Assembly: GCF_012931845.1 (NCBI RefSeq)
Contig: NZ_CP051884.1
Span: forward strand, 310,001-374,000
Direction: 5' to 3'
Length of the DNA stretch: 64,000 nt
DNA from: Cellulomonas taurus
GTDB lineage: Bacteria > Actinomycetota > Actinomycetes > Actinomycetales > Cellulomonadaceae
Both the position numbers and the translations under genes were made by a program. The first letter of the stretch is position 1, and each line of letters starts with the position of its first letter. Under the pieces are notes generated by a model that saw only the letters and a list, made by a program, of their open reading frames with translations, had not been told where the DNA came from and made no database searches. This document shows, in pieces, positions 42,002-51,158 of the stretch.

Positions 42002-43051
42002 ATGGCAATCGGCGACATCAGCACCCTGCTGGTCTGGGGTGCCGCGACGGCATTCACCATCGCCCTGATCGCGTACTCGGTGGCACTGGCCCGGGTGGCC
42101 GACGCCGCCACCGCCGAGCACCGCCGGGAGCGGGCGCGCAAGATCGCCGCCGCCAAGGCGGAGAAGGCGGCCGTCGGCGCCGGGGGCGGCCTGATCCTCC
42201 CGGTCGACGACCAGCCGCCCGCCGCTGCCGAGGAACCGGCCGACACCGGGGTGGCGAACTCCCGCGCGGCGAACGGCATCGCCCGCAGCACCTCCTGGCT
42301 CGGGCTCGTCCTGCTCGGTATCGGCATCGTGACCCGGGGCATCGCCGCCGGTCGCTGGCCCACCGCCAACATGTACGAGTTCACCCTGGTCGGCACCTTC
42401 GTCGCCGCGGTGGTGCTGGTCCTGGTGCAGCGCCGCCGGGTGATCCCGTTCCTCGGCGTCGTGGTGATGGGCATCGCGGTGCTGGCCCTGGTGCTCGGCC
42501 TGAACGCGTTCTACGTGCAGGCCGACGCGGTGCAGCCCGCCCTGCAGAACTACTGGCTGGTCATCCACGTCGGCGTCGCGATCACCGCCACCGGCGTGTT
42601 CACCGTCGCCTTCGCCACGTCCGTCCTCCAGCTGCTGCAGGACGGACGCGAGTCCGGCCGGTCCCGGGTGGAGAAGAACCGTGGCCTGGCCCGCTGGCGG
42701 GTGACCGGCCCCGCCTTCGCGTGGCTGCGCACGGTGCCCTCGGCCCGGCAGCTCGAGGCGCTGTCGTTCCGGCTGAACGCGATCGGCTTCGTGCTCTGGA
42801 CGCTGACCCTGATCGGCGGCGCGATCTGGGCCGAGCAGGCCTGGGGCCGGTACTGGGGCTGGGACCCCAAGGAGGTCGGCACCTTCATCGCCTGGGTGGT
42901 CTACGCCGCCTACCTGCACGCCCGCACCACCCGCGGTTGGGCCGGTCGTCGTGCCGCCTACTTCGTATTCGTGGGCTACGCGGCCGTGCTGGCGAACTTC
43001 ACCGTGGTGAACCTGTTCGTCACCGGGAAGCACTCCTACTCCGGCATCTGA
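42002..43051 (+). CDS. ccsB: Cytochrome c biogenesis protein CcsB (ResC/CcsA family)
   Basis: A 349-residue membrane protein with the haem-binding tryptophan motif WGRYWGWDPKEVGTFI facing outside, plus conserved His positions (VIHVGVAITATG and the C-terminal ARTTRGW region). It delivers and ligates haem to apocytochrome c with ResB. ATG 42002 follows GGAGGA. It ends the operon; the next gene is convergent. Confidence 0.95.
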   Translation: MAIGDISTLLVWGAATAFTIALIAYSVALARVADAATAEHRRERARKIAAAKAEKAAVGAGGGLILPVDDQPPAAAEEPADTGVANSRAANGIARSTSWLGLVLLGIGIVTRGIAAGRWPTANMYEFTLVGTFVAAVVLVLVQRRRVIPFLGVVVMGIAVLALVLGLNAFYVQADAVQPALQNYWLVIHVGVAITATGVFTVAFATSVLQLLQDGRESGRSRVEKNRGLARWRVTGPAFAWLRTVPSARQLEALSFRLNAIGFVLWTLTLIGGAIWAEQAWGRYWGWDPKEVGTFIAWVVYAAYLHARTTRGWAGRRAAYFVFVGYAAVLANFTVVNLFVTGKHSYSGI

Positions 43052-43108
43052 GCCGACCGGGCCGGGACGATCCCGGGCCCGAGCAGGCAGGACCGGCGCT
43101 CCGACCGG

Positions 43109-43483
43109 CTACTCGGAGCGACCCTCGTCGACAGTGCCGTCGGTGTCGCCCTGCTCGCGCTGGCGCTTGCGCTGCTCCTGCTCCAACCGCCACAGGAAGT
43201 CCGGGTCGTCATCCGGCGCCACCGGCCCGCGACGCGGCTGACCTGGGCCTGCTGACGGCCGTCCGGCGCCGCCACCGACACCCGGGCCGCCGGCGGTCGC
43301 CGCGCGCTGCGACCGGCTGACCACGAACCACAGCACCGGTCCCAGGATCGGGAAGATCACCACGATCACGAGCCACAACCCGGCGGGCAGCCCGCGCCGG
43401 TCGCGGGAGTCGCTGTTGGTCACGTCCACCGCCGCATAGACGGCGAGGGCGATGATCAGGAGGAACAGCAGGACGCGAGCCAT
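43109..43483 (-). CDS. Small membrane protein with PLDc_N (phospholipase D N-terminal) domain
   Basis: A 124-residue protein with two membrane helices, RVLLFLLIIALAVYAAVDVT and LWLVIVVIFPILGPVLWFVV. Together they form the PLDc_N module seen at the start of cardiolipin synthases but here free-standing. The C-terminal 65 residues are a charged, Gly/Pro-rich cytoplasmic tail (DFLWRLEQEQRKRQREQ). Stand-alone PLDc_N proteins are frequent in actinobacteria and uncharacterised. The start ATG is seven bases after TACGCT (minus strand). Confidence 0.85.
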   Translation of the reverse strand: MARVLLFLLIIALAVYAAVDVTNSDSRDRRGLPAGLWLVIVVIFPILGPVLWFVVSRSQRAATAGGPGVGGGAGRPSAGPGQPRRGPVAPDDDPDFLWRLEQEQRKRQREQGDTDGTVDEGRSE

Positions 43484-43490
43484 GCCGTCC

Positions 43491-43496
43491 AGCGTA
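43491..43496 (-). promoter_or_regulatory. -10-like element of the PLDc_N gene
   Basis: TACGCT on the minus strand, seven bases from the start codon and with no ribosome site. Confidence 0.5.
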
Positions 43497-43635
43497 GACG
43501 GCGGTGGCGCGTCCGCACCGGGTGATCCGGGCCGGGCGCGGGGTGACCGCGCGGTCGGGTGTCCGAGCTTCCACGTAGGGCCGAACACGGCCAGGGCGAG
43601 CTGACGGTGTGATCGATATCGACCCAGCGTGACGG

Positions 43636-46600
43636 GTGGCTAGGTGTTCCCGACGCGCACCGGTCGGCGCTCCCCACACCGTCAAGCTGCCCGCCGGGGT
43701 CACGCTGCAGAGCGGTTCCTCGCAGTGGAACGGCGAGCCGATCACCCCGGAGTACACCGCGAATGCGGACGGCACGACCACGCTGGTCTACCGGCTGGGC
43801 GACATCGCCGTGGACAGCGCCGCCGCCCAGGCGCCGGTCACCCTGTCGGTCACCCTCGACCCGGCGATGGCCCAGCCGACGACGCTCACCGTCACCGCGA
43901 AGGCCACGTCCGTCTCGGACGGTGCCGGTGGCAGCACGGCCGGCGTCACCTCGGTGCTGTCGGTCAACGTGCCGCAGAGCATCCAGGTCAGCAAGACCAC
44001 GAACGTCACCTCGACCACGGCGGGCACCCCGGTGACCTACACCGTGTCCTGGGGCAACCGGACCTCGGACGACATGGCCGACAGCAGCTTCGTCGACCTG
44101 CTCCCCTTCGACGGCGACGCCCGTGGCACCACGGGTCTGGGCGGTCTGGTCCTGAACGCCGTCACCGTGGTCTCCGACACCTCGGCCGCGACGGTGCAGT
44201 ACACGACGGATGCGCCCGAGTCGGTGCAGGCGGCGCTGGTCACCGACGTGACCGGCGGCACCGGCATCACCTGGACCACCGGCACCCCGCCGACTGACAG
44301 CACCGAGGTCACCGCGCTGCGGTTCGTGCCGAGCGTGCCGTTCACCACTGGCGCGATAGGGAAGGCCGAGATCACCGTCACCCCGACCGCGCTCGACTAC
44401 GGCGGCCGGCTGGTCAACTCGGTGGACGGCTCCGTCGACGGCTGGGCGGTGGACCTGCGCAACGCCGCCTCGGTGACGCTGGACTCCAGCGCCTCCCAGG
44501 TGGTCGGCAACGTCTACGACGACCCGGACTTCGCGTTCGCGCGGACCGAGAACTCCACCGGTGTCGCCTCCCCGGTGGTGCAGATCGTGGCCGGCTACGC
44601 CTTCGGGCCGGACGGCGACGACAACGGCGGTGAGGGCGACGACGTGCCGCTGGCCGAGCCGATCACGGCGCTGGTCGACACGGACGCCGCCGCCTACCTG
44701 GACGACCCGCAGGTCGGGGACTTCGTGTTCCCGGGTCTGGCCCCCGGCAAGTACGACATCCAGGTCACCCCGGCCGCCGGGCACCATGTCGGCGTCCTGC
44801 CGGACCTGGCGAGCAACGACCCGCTCACCGGTCTGCACGTCGGCAGCATCGCCACGGACGTCGTGATCGCGCCGCGCACCCTGGTGAGCGGCCTGGACTT
44901 CGGCATCCAGCGGAACGTCGCGGTGCCCCAGGCCAACCCGGACCAGGCACGGATCGGGGTGGGCGCCTCCGAGGTGGTCATCCCGGTGCTGACCGACTCC
45001 ACCGCGGTGGACACCGACGCCCAGGTGGCGCTGCACACCCAGGCGGACACCCTGGAGGGCGACACCGCGACGGTCACCGTCCCGGACGGCCAGACCACCA
45101 GCCAGGTGAGCGTCGACGCGGACGGACAGATCGTCTACACGCCGAACCAGGCACTGGTCGACGGCTGCACCGCGGACGGCGGGGAGGCGTGCACGGAGCA
45201 GTTCGAGTACACGCTGACCGACTGGTTGGGTCAGTCCGACACCGGGCAGCTGACCATCACGGTCCAGGCAGCACCGGTGGTGTCCGGTGGCTCCGCGACC
45301 GCGGCGCTCGGCGGCGACGTCACCTTCGACGCCGCGCCGGTCACCGCCGGCAGCATCTCCTCGGCCACGGTGGCGCAGGCACCCGAGGCCGGGACCGTGA
45401 CGGCGAAGGCCGACGGGACCGTGGTCTTCCGGGCCGGCGACGCCGACGCGGGTGACTACGCATTCACCGTGCGGTTCACCGACGACCTGGGCCAGAGCAG
45501 CACGGCCGACTACACGGTCTCCGTGCTGGACGGCCCCGCCGTGGTCGGCGGCTCGGCGGTGGTGCCGCTCGGTGGCAGCCACACCTTCGACGCCGCGGTG
45601 GTCAGCGAGACGGCCATCGTGTCGGCCGAGGTCGTGCAGCCCCCGGCAGCCGGGACGGCGACCGCGGACAATGCCGGTGTGGTGGTCTACGACGCCGGGA
45701 CCGCCGCCGCGGGCACGTACACCTTCCAGGTGGCGTTAACCGACGACCTGGACCAGACGTCCGTCGCCACCTACACGGTGACCGTCCAGGGCACCCCGAC
45801 CCTGACCGGGGGATCGGCCACGGTGCCGATGACCGGGTCGCACACCTTCGCGGCCGCACCGGTCACCACCGGTGAGATCACCTCGGCCGTGGTGTCCCAG
45901 GCTCCGAGCGCGGGGACGGTGACCGTCACGGTCGGCGGATCGGTGGAGTTCGCCGCCGGTGACGCCGCCGCGGGTGTGTACGCGTTCGACGTCACCATGA
46001 CCGACGACCTCGGACAGACCGGATCCGCCCACTACCAGGTCACCGTGCAGGCGGCCCCGGTGGTCACCGGCGGCACCGGACGCACCGGTCAGCAGGGCAC
46101 CCTCACCTTCGACGCGGCGCCGGTCACCACCGGCAGCATCGCCACGGCCGCGGTCGGCACCCAGCCGGCCGAGGGCAGTGTGACGGCGGCCGCCGACGGC
46201 GCGGTCACCTACCGGGCGGACGGCGCGGCGGGCGGGGAGTACACCTTCTCCGTCGTCTACACCGACGACCTGGGCCAGACCGGCACCGCCGCGTTCACCG
46301 TCACCGTGCAGGCCGCGCCGACCGCCACCGGTGGTGCCGCGGTGATCGCCGTGGGCGGGTCGCAGACCTTCGTCGCCGACCCGGTGACCGACGGCCGGAT
46401 CGACGCCGCCGCGGTGTCCGAGGCTCCGGCTCAGGGCAGCGCCACCGTCGACACCTCCGGCGCGGTGGTCTACACCGCCGGGGACGCCGCGGCCGGTGAC
46501 CACGCCTTCGTGGTGACCTTCACCGACGACCTCGGGCAGACCGGCACCGCACGGTTCGTCGTCACGGTGCAGGCCGCTCCGATCGCCACCGGGGGATCGG

Positions 46601-47601
46601 TCGCGATCCCGCTCGGTGGATCGCACACCTTCGATGCGGCGCCGGTCACCACCGGTGAGATCGTCTCGGCGGTGGTGTCCCAGGCTCCGGCCGGCGGCAC
46701 CGTGACCGTGCAGCCGTCGGGTGCGGTGGCCTTCGAGGCCGGTGACGCGCCGCTCGGCAGCTACGACTTCGCCGTGGCCTTCACCGACGACCTGGGGCAG
46801 AGCGGGACCGCGGAGTTCACCGTGGTGGTGCAGGACGGCCCGACCGCGGTCGGCGGGACCGCCCGGATCGGTCAGCACGACACGGTCACCTTCGACGCCG
46901 CACCCCAGTCGACCGGGACGATCGTCCGGGCCGAGGTGGGCACCGCTCCGGCGGCCGGGACGGTCACCGTCGCCACGGACGGCACGGTGGTCTACACCGC
47001 CGACGGGGCCGAAGGCGGGCAGTACACCTTCACGGTGGCGTTCGTCGACGACTCCGGCCAGACCGCCGAGGTCACGTTCGAGGTCGAGGTGCAGGCAGCC
47101 CCGACCGTCCTGGACGCGCGCGTGACCACCACGGTCGGCACTGCGGCGATCATCGACCTCGGAGCCGCCTTCGACGGCACCGCGGCCACCCTCGACCGGA
47201 TCTCCGCGCCGGAGCACGGCACGGCGGAGCTGCGATCGGACGGCACCGTGCTGTACACCCCGGTCACCGGGTACGTCGGTGCTGACTCGTTCACCTTCAC
47301 GGTGGTCGATGACCTGGGTCAGACCGGGACCGGCACGGTGTCCGTGCGGGTGGATGCCCTCGACACCAGTGGTACCGGTGGCAGCGGGGAGACGGACACG
47401 CCGGGGACCGCCACTCCGCCGGTGGTCGTCGCCCAGCCCGGGCCCGCTGCGCCCGGCGCGTCGGGTCAGCACGCCGGACCCACGTGGCTGCCGCGCACCG
47501 GTGCGGAGGTCACCGGGGCCGCGCTGCTCGCCCTGCTGCTGATCGGGGCGGGTGCGGGGCTGATCCAGAACCGGCGCAGCCGGAAGCACCGCGAGGGCTG
47601 A
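43636..47601 (+). CDS. LPXTG-anchored repeat surface protein, apparently truncated at the 5' end
   Basis: The frame encodes up to 1321 residues. It begins in the middle of a beta-sandwich domain (VKLPAGVTLQSGSSQW, lacking the first strands), then a DUF11-like domain (IQVSKTTNVTSTTAGTPVTY), a SdrD-B-like domain (about 291-435, GNVYDDPDFAFAR to ISGLDFGIQ-like end), a linker domain (about 440-547), seven 87-residue repeats (548-1156), one divergent repeat, a Gly/Thr/Pro linker, the sortase motif LPRTG (1285-1289), a membrane helix and a basic tail (NRRSRKHREG). There is no signal peptide, and an in-frame TGA lies at 43630, directly before the GTG at 43636. A wall-anchored protein needs export, so this is probably a 5'-deleted gene or pseudogene. 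Confidence 0.75.
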   Translation: MARCSRRAPVGAPHTVKLPAGVTLQSGSSQWNGEPITPEYTANADGTTTLVYRLGDIAVDSAAAQAPVTLSVTLDPAMAQPTTLTVTAKATSVSDGAGGSTAGVTSVLSVNVPQSIQVSKTTNVTSTTAGTPVTYTVSWGNRTSDDMADSSFVDLLPFDGDARGTTGLGGLVLNAVTVVSDTSAATVQYTTDAPESVQAALVTDVTGGTGITWTTGTPPTDSTEVTALRFVPSVPFTTGAIGKAEITVTPTALDYGGRLVNSVDGSVDGWAVDLRNAASVTLDSSASQVVGNVYDDPDFAFARTENSTGVASPVVQIVAGYAFGPDGDDNGGEGDDVPLAEPITALVDTDAAAYLDDPQVGDFVFPGLAPGKYDIQVTPAAGHHVGVLPDLASNDPLTGLHVGSIATDVVIAPRTLVSGLDFGIQRNVAVPQANPDQARIGVGASEVVIPVLTDSTAVDTDAQVALHTQADTLEGDTATVTVPDGQTTSQVSVDADGQIVYTPNQALVDGCTADGGEACTEQFEYTLTDWLGQSDTGQLTITVQAAPVVSGGSATAALGGDVTFDAAPVTAGSISSATVAQAPEAGTVTAKADGTVVFRAGDADAGDYAFTVRFTDDLGQSSTADYTVSVLDGPAVVGGSAVVPLGGSHTFDAAVVSETAIVSAEVVQPPAAGTATADNAGVVVYDAGTAAAGTYTFQVALTDDLDQTSVATYTVTVQGTPTLTGGSATVPMTGSHTFAAAPVTTGEITSAVVSQAPSAGTVTVTVGGSVEFAAGDAAAGVYAFDVTMTDDLGQTGSAHYQVTVQAAPVVTGGTGRTGQQGTLTFDAAPVTTGSIATAAVGTQPAEGSVTAAADGAVTYRADGAAGGEYTFSVVYTDDLGQTGTAAFTVTVQAAPTATGGAAVIAVGGSQTFVADPVTDGRIDAAAVSEAPAQGSATVDTSGAVVYTAGDAAAGDHAFVVTFTDDLGQTGTARFVVTVQAAPIATGGSVAIPLGGSHTFDAAPVTTGEIVSAVVSQAPAGGTVTVQPSGAVAFEAGDAPLGSYDFAVAFTDDLGQSGTAEFTVVVQDGPTAVGGTARIGQHDTVTFDAAPQSTGTIVRAEVGTAPAAGTVTVATDGTVVYTADGAEGGQYTFTVAFVDDSGQTAEVTFEVEVQAAPTVLDARVTTTVGTAAIIDLGAAFDGTAATLDRISAPEHGTAELRSDGTVLYTPVTGYVGADSFTFTVVDDLGQTGTGTVSVRVDALDTSGTGGSGETDTPGTATPPVVVAQPGPAAPGASGQHAGPTWLPRTGAEVTGAALLALLLIGAGAGLIQNRRSRKHREG
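45277..47103 (+). repeat. Seven tandem 261-bp coding repeats
   Basis: 1827 bases equal exactly seven units of 261 bp (87 residues). Each unit has GG near the start, TFDAAPVT-like, AGDAAAG-like and FTDDLGQTGTA-like blocks. An eighth, divergent unit follows from 47104. Such Ig-like stalk repeats hold a terminal domain away from the wall. Confidence 0.9.
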
Positions 47602-47609
47602 TCGCCAGC

Positions 47610-47650
47610 GACGGGGCGGCATCCAGGGACTCCTTGGGTGCCGCCCCGTC
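47610..47650 (+). terminator. Hairpin terminator after the surface protein gene
   Basis: Perfect 12-bp arms GACGGGGCGGCA (47610-47621) and TGCCGCCCCGTC (47639-47650), loop of 17 bases. Confidence 0.75.
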
Positions 47651-47672
47651 GGGCTGTCCGCGGCTGCCCGCG

Positions 47673-47678
47673 TAGGCT
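47673..47678 (+). promoter_or_regulatory. -10 element of the DUF4229 gene
   Basis: TAGGCT is followed by exactly six bases and GTG 47685, the same hexamer and spacing as at menC. Confidence 0.55.
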
Positions 47679-47684
47679 GGCCGG

Positions 47685-47996
47685 GTGCCCGTCCTGATCT
47701 ACTCCCTGCTCCGGTTGGCCCTGTTCGTGGTCGCCACCGTGGCGCTCGCCTTCGCCGGGATGGGCTGGCTGTTCGCCGTCATCGTCGGTGCCGTGCTCGC
47801 GGCGCTGCTGTCCTACCTGCTGCTGAACGGACCCCGCGACCGCGCCGCGCAGTGGATGCAGGCGCGGGCCGAACGGCGCGGCGACCGGCCCAAGCTGTCC
47901 AAGCGCGCCCAGGAGGACGCCGACATCGAGGATGCGGCCGCCGACCGCGACGCCGCCGATCAGAGCGCCAGGCCCAGCCCCAACAGCACCCCGTAG
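47685..47996 (+). CDS. DUF4229-type small membrane protein
   Basis: A 103-residue protein with two closely spaced helices (LIYSLLRLALFVVATVALAF and WLFAVIVGAVLAALLSYLLL), followed by a basic/acidic cytoplasmic tail (DRAAQWMQARAERRGDRP). It matches the DUF4229 pattern of actinobacteria, usually encoded next to menA as here; the function is unknown. Its 3' end overlaps convergent menA by 37 bases. Confidence 0.85.
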   Translation: MPVLIYSLLRLALFVVATVALAFAGMGWLFAVIVGAVLAALLSYLLLNGPRDRAAQWMQARAERRGDRPKLSKRAQEDADIEDAAADRDAADQSARPSPNSTP

Positions 47997-48829
47997 GCCA
48001 GCTCGAACATCCCGGTCCCGGCCAGCACCGGCACCAGCGCGATCCCGCGGGCACCGAGCAGCACCGTCGACGACAGCAGCACGGCGGGCAGCGCCAGCAC
48101 CATCACGATCAGCGCCCACGGGTTCGCCAGTGCGCAGACCAGGCCGAGCAGCACCGGCAGGCAGATCATCAGCACATAGGCCCAGCGGGCGCGCCGCTCG
48201 CCGAGCCGCACCGCCAGGGTCCGCTTGCCGACCAGGGAGTCGGTGGGCACGTCGCGCAGGTTGTTGATCATCAGCAGCGCGCACGCGATCAGCCCGACCG
48301 CGACCGCGCCGACCACCGCGGGCCAGGTGATCCGGTCGGCCTGGGTGTACGTGGTGCCCAGCACGGCGACCAGTCCGAAGAACACGAACACCCCGACCTC
48401 GCCGAGCCCGAGGTAGCCGTAGGGCTTCTTGCCGCCGGTGTAGAACCAGGCGGCCAGCACGCACAGCACCCCGATCGCCAGCAGCCACCACTGGCCGCTC
48501 AGCGCCACCAGCCCGAGGCCGAACAGGCCCGCCACCCCGAAGCTGGCGAAGGCGGCACCCTTGACCGCGCGCGGGCTGGCGGCGGCCGAGGCGGTCAGGC
48601 GCATCGGCCCGACCCGCTCGGTGTCGGTGCCTCGGATGCCGTCCGAGTAGTCGTTGGCGAAGTTCACCCCGACCTGCAACGCCAGCGCGACCCCGGCGGC
48701 GAGCACCGCCCGGCCGAGATGCGCCTGGTCGATCTGCGCCGCGGCTCCGGTGCCGACCAGCACCGGTGCGGCGGCGGCGGGCAGGGTGCGCGGGCGGGAA
48801 CCGGCGATCCACTCGGACAGCGTGGCCAT
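47960..48829 (-). CDS. menA: 1,4-dihydroxy-2-naphthoate polyprenyltransferase
   Basis: A 289-residue UbiA-family membrane enzyme that joins DHNA to a polyprenyl diphosphate, giving demethylmenaquinone. The N-terminus is WIAGSRPRTLPAAAAPVLVG. The first Asp-rich motif is NFANDYSDGIRGTDTERVGP, and the second is INNLRDVPTDSLVGKRTLAV. Nine helices are expected. It is downstream of menE on the same strand with a 12-base gap. The next steps are MenG methylation (61394) and possibly MenJ-type reduction (62284). Confidence 0.97.
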   Translation of the reverse strand: MATLSEWIAGSRPRTLPAAAAPVLVGTGAAAQIDQAHLGRAVLAAGVALALQVGVNFANDYSDGIRGTDTERVGPMRLTASAAASPRAVKGAAFASFGVAGLFGLGLVALSGQWWLLAIGVLCVLAAWFYTGGKKPYGYLGLGEVGVFVFFGLVAVLGTTYTQADRITWPAVVGAVAVGLIACALLMINNLRDVPTDSLVGKRTLAVRLGERRARWAYVLMICLPVLLGLVCALANPWALIVMVLALPAVLLSSTVLLGARGIALVPVLAGTGMFELAYGVLLGLGLAL

Positions 48830-48841
48830 GAGACTCCTGAG

Positions 48842-49981
48842 TCAGTGGGTGAGGCGGTCGGCGGCCAGTGCGGCCACTCCCCGACGGTCGATCTTGCCCG
48901 GTCCCCGGGTCGGCAGCGTGTCCAGCACCAGCTGGTGCCGGGGTGCGGCGGCCGGACCGAGGGCAGCGGCGACCCGGGTGCGGACCGCGGCCGGGTCGGG
49001 AACGGCGGTGCCGGGGTGCAGCACCAGGACCGCCGTCACGGCCTGACCCCAGTGCGGGTCCGGCACGCCGACCACGCAGACCTCGGCGACACCGGGCAGC
49101 TCGGCCAGCACGCGCTCGACGGCGGCGGGCGGCACCTTCTCCCCGCCGGTGATCAGCACGTCGTCCGCCCGGCCGAGCACGGTGAGCGTGCCCTGCGACC
49201 AGCGGCCCAGGTCGCTGGTGTGCAGCCAGCGGGTGCCGTCGGCATCGGTGCGGAAGCTGTCGGCGGTCAGCTCGGGACGGTCCCGGTACCCGGTGGCCAG
49301 CATCGGTCCGGTCAGTGCGATCCGGTCGTCGGGATCGATCGCCACCCGCACGCCGTCCAGCGGCACACCGTCGTAGACGCAGCCGCCGCAGGTCTCGGAC
49401 ATGCCGTAGGTCGTGACCAGCCGAACGCCCCGGGCCCGCGCGTCGGCGATCAGTCCGTCGGGTGCGGCGGCACCGCCGAGCAGCACCGCGTCGAAGCCGG
49501 CCAGCGCGTCGGTGGCGGCCGGATCGGCCAGCACCCGGATCAGCTGGGTCGGCACCAGGGAGACGTAGCGCGGTCCGTCCGAGGGCACCTGGGCGGCGGC
49601 CGCCAGGAAGGACGCGGCGCGGAACGGTCCCGACAACCGGACCGGTTCCGTCCCGGCGGCCACGGAGCGCAGCACCACCTGAAGCCCGGCGATGTGCGCG
49701 GTGGGCAGCGCCAGCAGCCAGTGCCCCGGCCCGGCGAGCCGGGTGTGGGTGGCACGGGCCGAGGCCAGCAGCGCGTCGGCCGACAGCAGCACGTCCCGGG
49801 GGGCGCCGGTGGACCCGGAGGTGCGGACCAGCAGGGCGACGTCGTCCGGCACCGGGGTGCCGGGCTCGGTCGGTTCGTCGGTCGGCAGCACCGCCGGACC
49901 CGCACCCGACAGCGCGTCACGCAGGGCGGTGGTCAGCTCGGCCACCGGGGTGGCGGGGACGACGCGGACGGAGCGGCTCAC
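48842..49981 (-). CDS. menE: o-Succinylbenzoate--CoA ligase (short actinobacterial MenE)
   Basis: A 379-residue adenylate-forming enzyme, shorter than typical 450-residue MenE because the N-terminal region is reduced. The ATP-binding P-loop reads LLVRTSGSTGAPRDVLLS, with Arg in place of the usual Lys. Further motifs are TYGMSETCGGCVYDG, LHTSDLGRWSQGTL and the hinge/catalytic segment GGEKVPPAAVERVLAELPG. It activates o-succinylbenzoate to its CoA ester for MenB. The GTG at 49981 is six bases from a TACCCT -10-like element. It is in an operon with menA. Confidence 0.9.
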   Translation of the reverse strand: MSRSVRVVPATPVAELTTALRDALSGAGPAVLPTDEPTEPGTPVPDDVALLVRTSGSTGAPRDVLLSADALLASARATHTRLAGPGHWLLALPTAHIAGLQVVLRSVAAGTEPVRLSGPFRAASFLAAAAQVPSDGPRYVSLVPTQLIRVLADPAATDALAGFDAVLLGGAAAPDGLIADARARGVRLVTTYGMSETCGGCVYDGVPLDGVRVAIDPDDRIALTGPMLATGYRDRPELTADSFRTDADGTRWLHTSDLGRWSQGTLTVLGRADDVLITGGEKVPPAAVERVLAELPGVAEVCVVGVPDPHWGQAVTAVLVLHPGTAVPDPAAVRTRVAAALGPAAAPRHQLVLDTLPTRGPGKIDRRGVAALAADRLTH

Positions 49982-49987
49982 CGGATC

Positions 49988-50009
49988 AGGGTAGGTGCGC
50001 CCGTACAGT
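49988..50009. promoter_or_regulatory. Divergent -10 elements of menE and the DUF3048 gene
   Basis: On the minus strand TACCCT (49993-49988) is six bases from the menE GTG. On the plus strand TACAGT (50004-50009) lies 30 bases before the DUF3048 ATG, which has a GAAGGA ribosome site. Confidence 0.5.
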
Positions 50010-50039
50010 GATCGGCGATTGTCGACCCGAAGGAACCCC

Positions 50040-51110
50040 ATGTCCACGATGACCGCACGCCGCAGCCCCCGTCGAACGGCCGGTGTGCTGCTCAGCACCT
50101 GCGTGGCCCTGCTGCTGGCCGCCTGTGCCACCGGCACCCCGGATCCTTCAGTCAGCACGGCCGCGCCGACCGTCGAGCCGAACAAGGTCGCGGTCGCCGA
50201 GCCGGAGCTGCCCGCCGTGTGGCCGCTGACCGGCGAGTCCGGTGACCTGGTGAACCGCCCGGCGTTGGCGGTCAAGATCGAGAACACCGCCGTCGCCCGG
50301 CCGCAGTCCGGCCTGAACCAGGCGGATGTGGTGTGGGAGACCATCGTCGAGTTCGAGGTGTCCCGCCTGGTCGCCGTCTTCCACTCGCAGGTCCCGGGGG
50401 AGATCGGCCCGATCCGATCGGTCCGGCCGATGGACACCGCGATCACCTCGCCGCTGAACGGTCTGCTGACCTTCTCCGGTGGGCAGCCCGGCATCCTGCA
50501 GATGGTCGCGGACGCCCCGGTGCAGGCGCTGAGTCACGACGCCGGGGTGGACGGGATGTACCGGCTGAAGTCCCGCTCGGCCCCGCACAACGTGTACGCC
50601 ACCCCGGCCACGCTGTGGTCGCAGGCCGACGCCGAGCACCAGAACAGTCCGGGCCAGCAGTTCGCCATCGCGCGCTCGCCGGAGCTGGCCAGCGCCGTCG
50701 TCGCCGGCGCCCCGGCCTCCCGGCTCGACTTCCGGCTCTCCGGGCAGTCCAGCCCGGCGTGGCAGTGGAACGGCGAGGTGTGGCAGCGCTGGGAGGGCAG
50801 CACCCCGGCCACCGACGCCGCCGACGACACCCAGGTGCACGCCGACAACGTGGTCGCCATCGTCGCCGCCCACCCCAACACCGAGTTCGGTGCGCAGAAC
50901 GGCGCACCGGTGCCGACCTACACGCTGGTCGGCACCGGCTCGGGCACCCTGGCCTCCGGTGGCAAGACGGTGGACGTGACCTGGCAGAAGGACTCCGAGG
51001 CGGCGCCGATGCGGCTGTTCCTGGCCGACGGCACCGAGGCGACGCTGGCACCGGGCAACACCTGGGTGGAGCTGGTCCCGGCCGAGACCGGGTCGATGAC
51101 GGTCTCCTGA
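50040..51110 (+). CDS. DUF3048-domain (YerB-like) lipoprotein
   Basis: A 356-residue secreted lipoprotein. The signal peptide (RTAGVLLSTCVALLLAACAT) has a lipobox LAAC. The mature protein has the DUF3048 pattern: WPLTGESGDLVNRPALAVKI, NQADVVWETIVEFEVSRLVA, VPGEIGPIRSVRPMDTAITS and the C-terminal domain GKTVDVTWQKDSEAAPMRLF. Proteins of this family are extracytoplasmic and of unknown function. GAAGGA precedes ATG 50040; the frame is open to 49995 upstream, but this overlaps the promoter. Confidence 0.9.
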   Translation: MSTMTARRSPRRTAGVLLSTCVALLLAACATGTPDPSVSTAAPTVEPNKVAVAEPELPAVWPLTGESGDLVNRPALAVKIENTAVARPQSGLNQADVVWETIVEFEVSRLVAVFHSQVPGEIGPIRSVRPMDTAITSPLNGLLTFSGGQPGILQMVADAPVQALSHDAGVDGMYRLKSRSAPHNVYATPATLWSQADAEHQNSPGQQFAIARSPELASAVVAGAPASRLDFRLSGQSSPAWQWNGEVWQRWEGSTPATDAADDTQVHADNVVAIVAAHPNTEFGAQNGAPVPTYTLVGTGSGTLASGGKTVDVTWQKDSEAAPMRLFLADGTEATLAPGNTWVELVPAETGSMTVS

Positions 51111-51158
51111 AGCCCTGACCCCCTGACCCCCTGCCCCGCTGGGGCCCGGCCGGACCGC

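Noticed and set aside
47852..50011. A 719-codon plus-strand open frame over menA and menE
   Set aside because: Antisense shadow; the encoded peptide is Gly/Gln/Arg/His-rich and meaningless.
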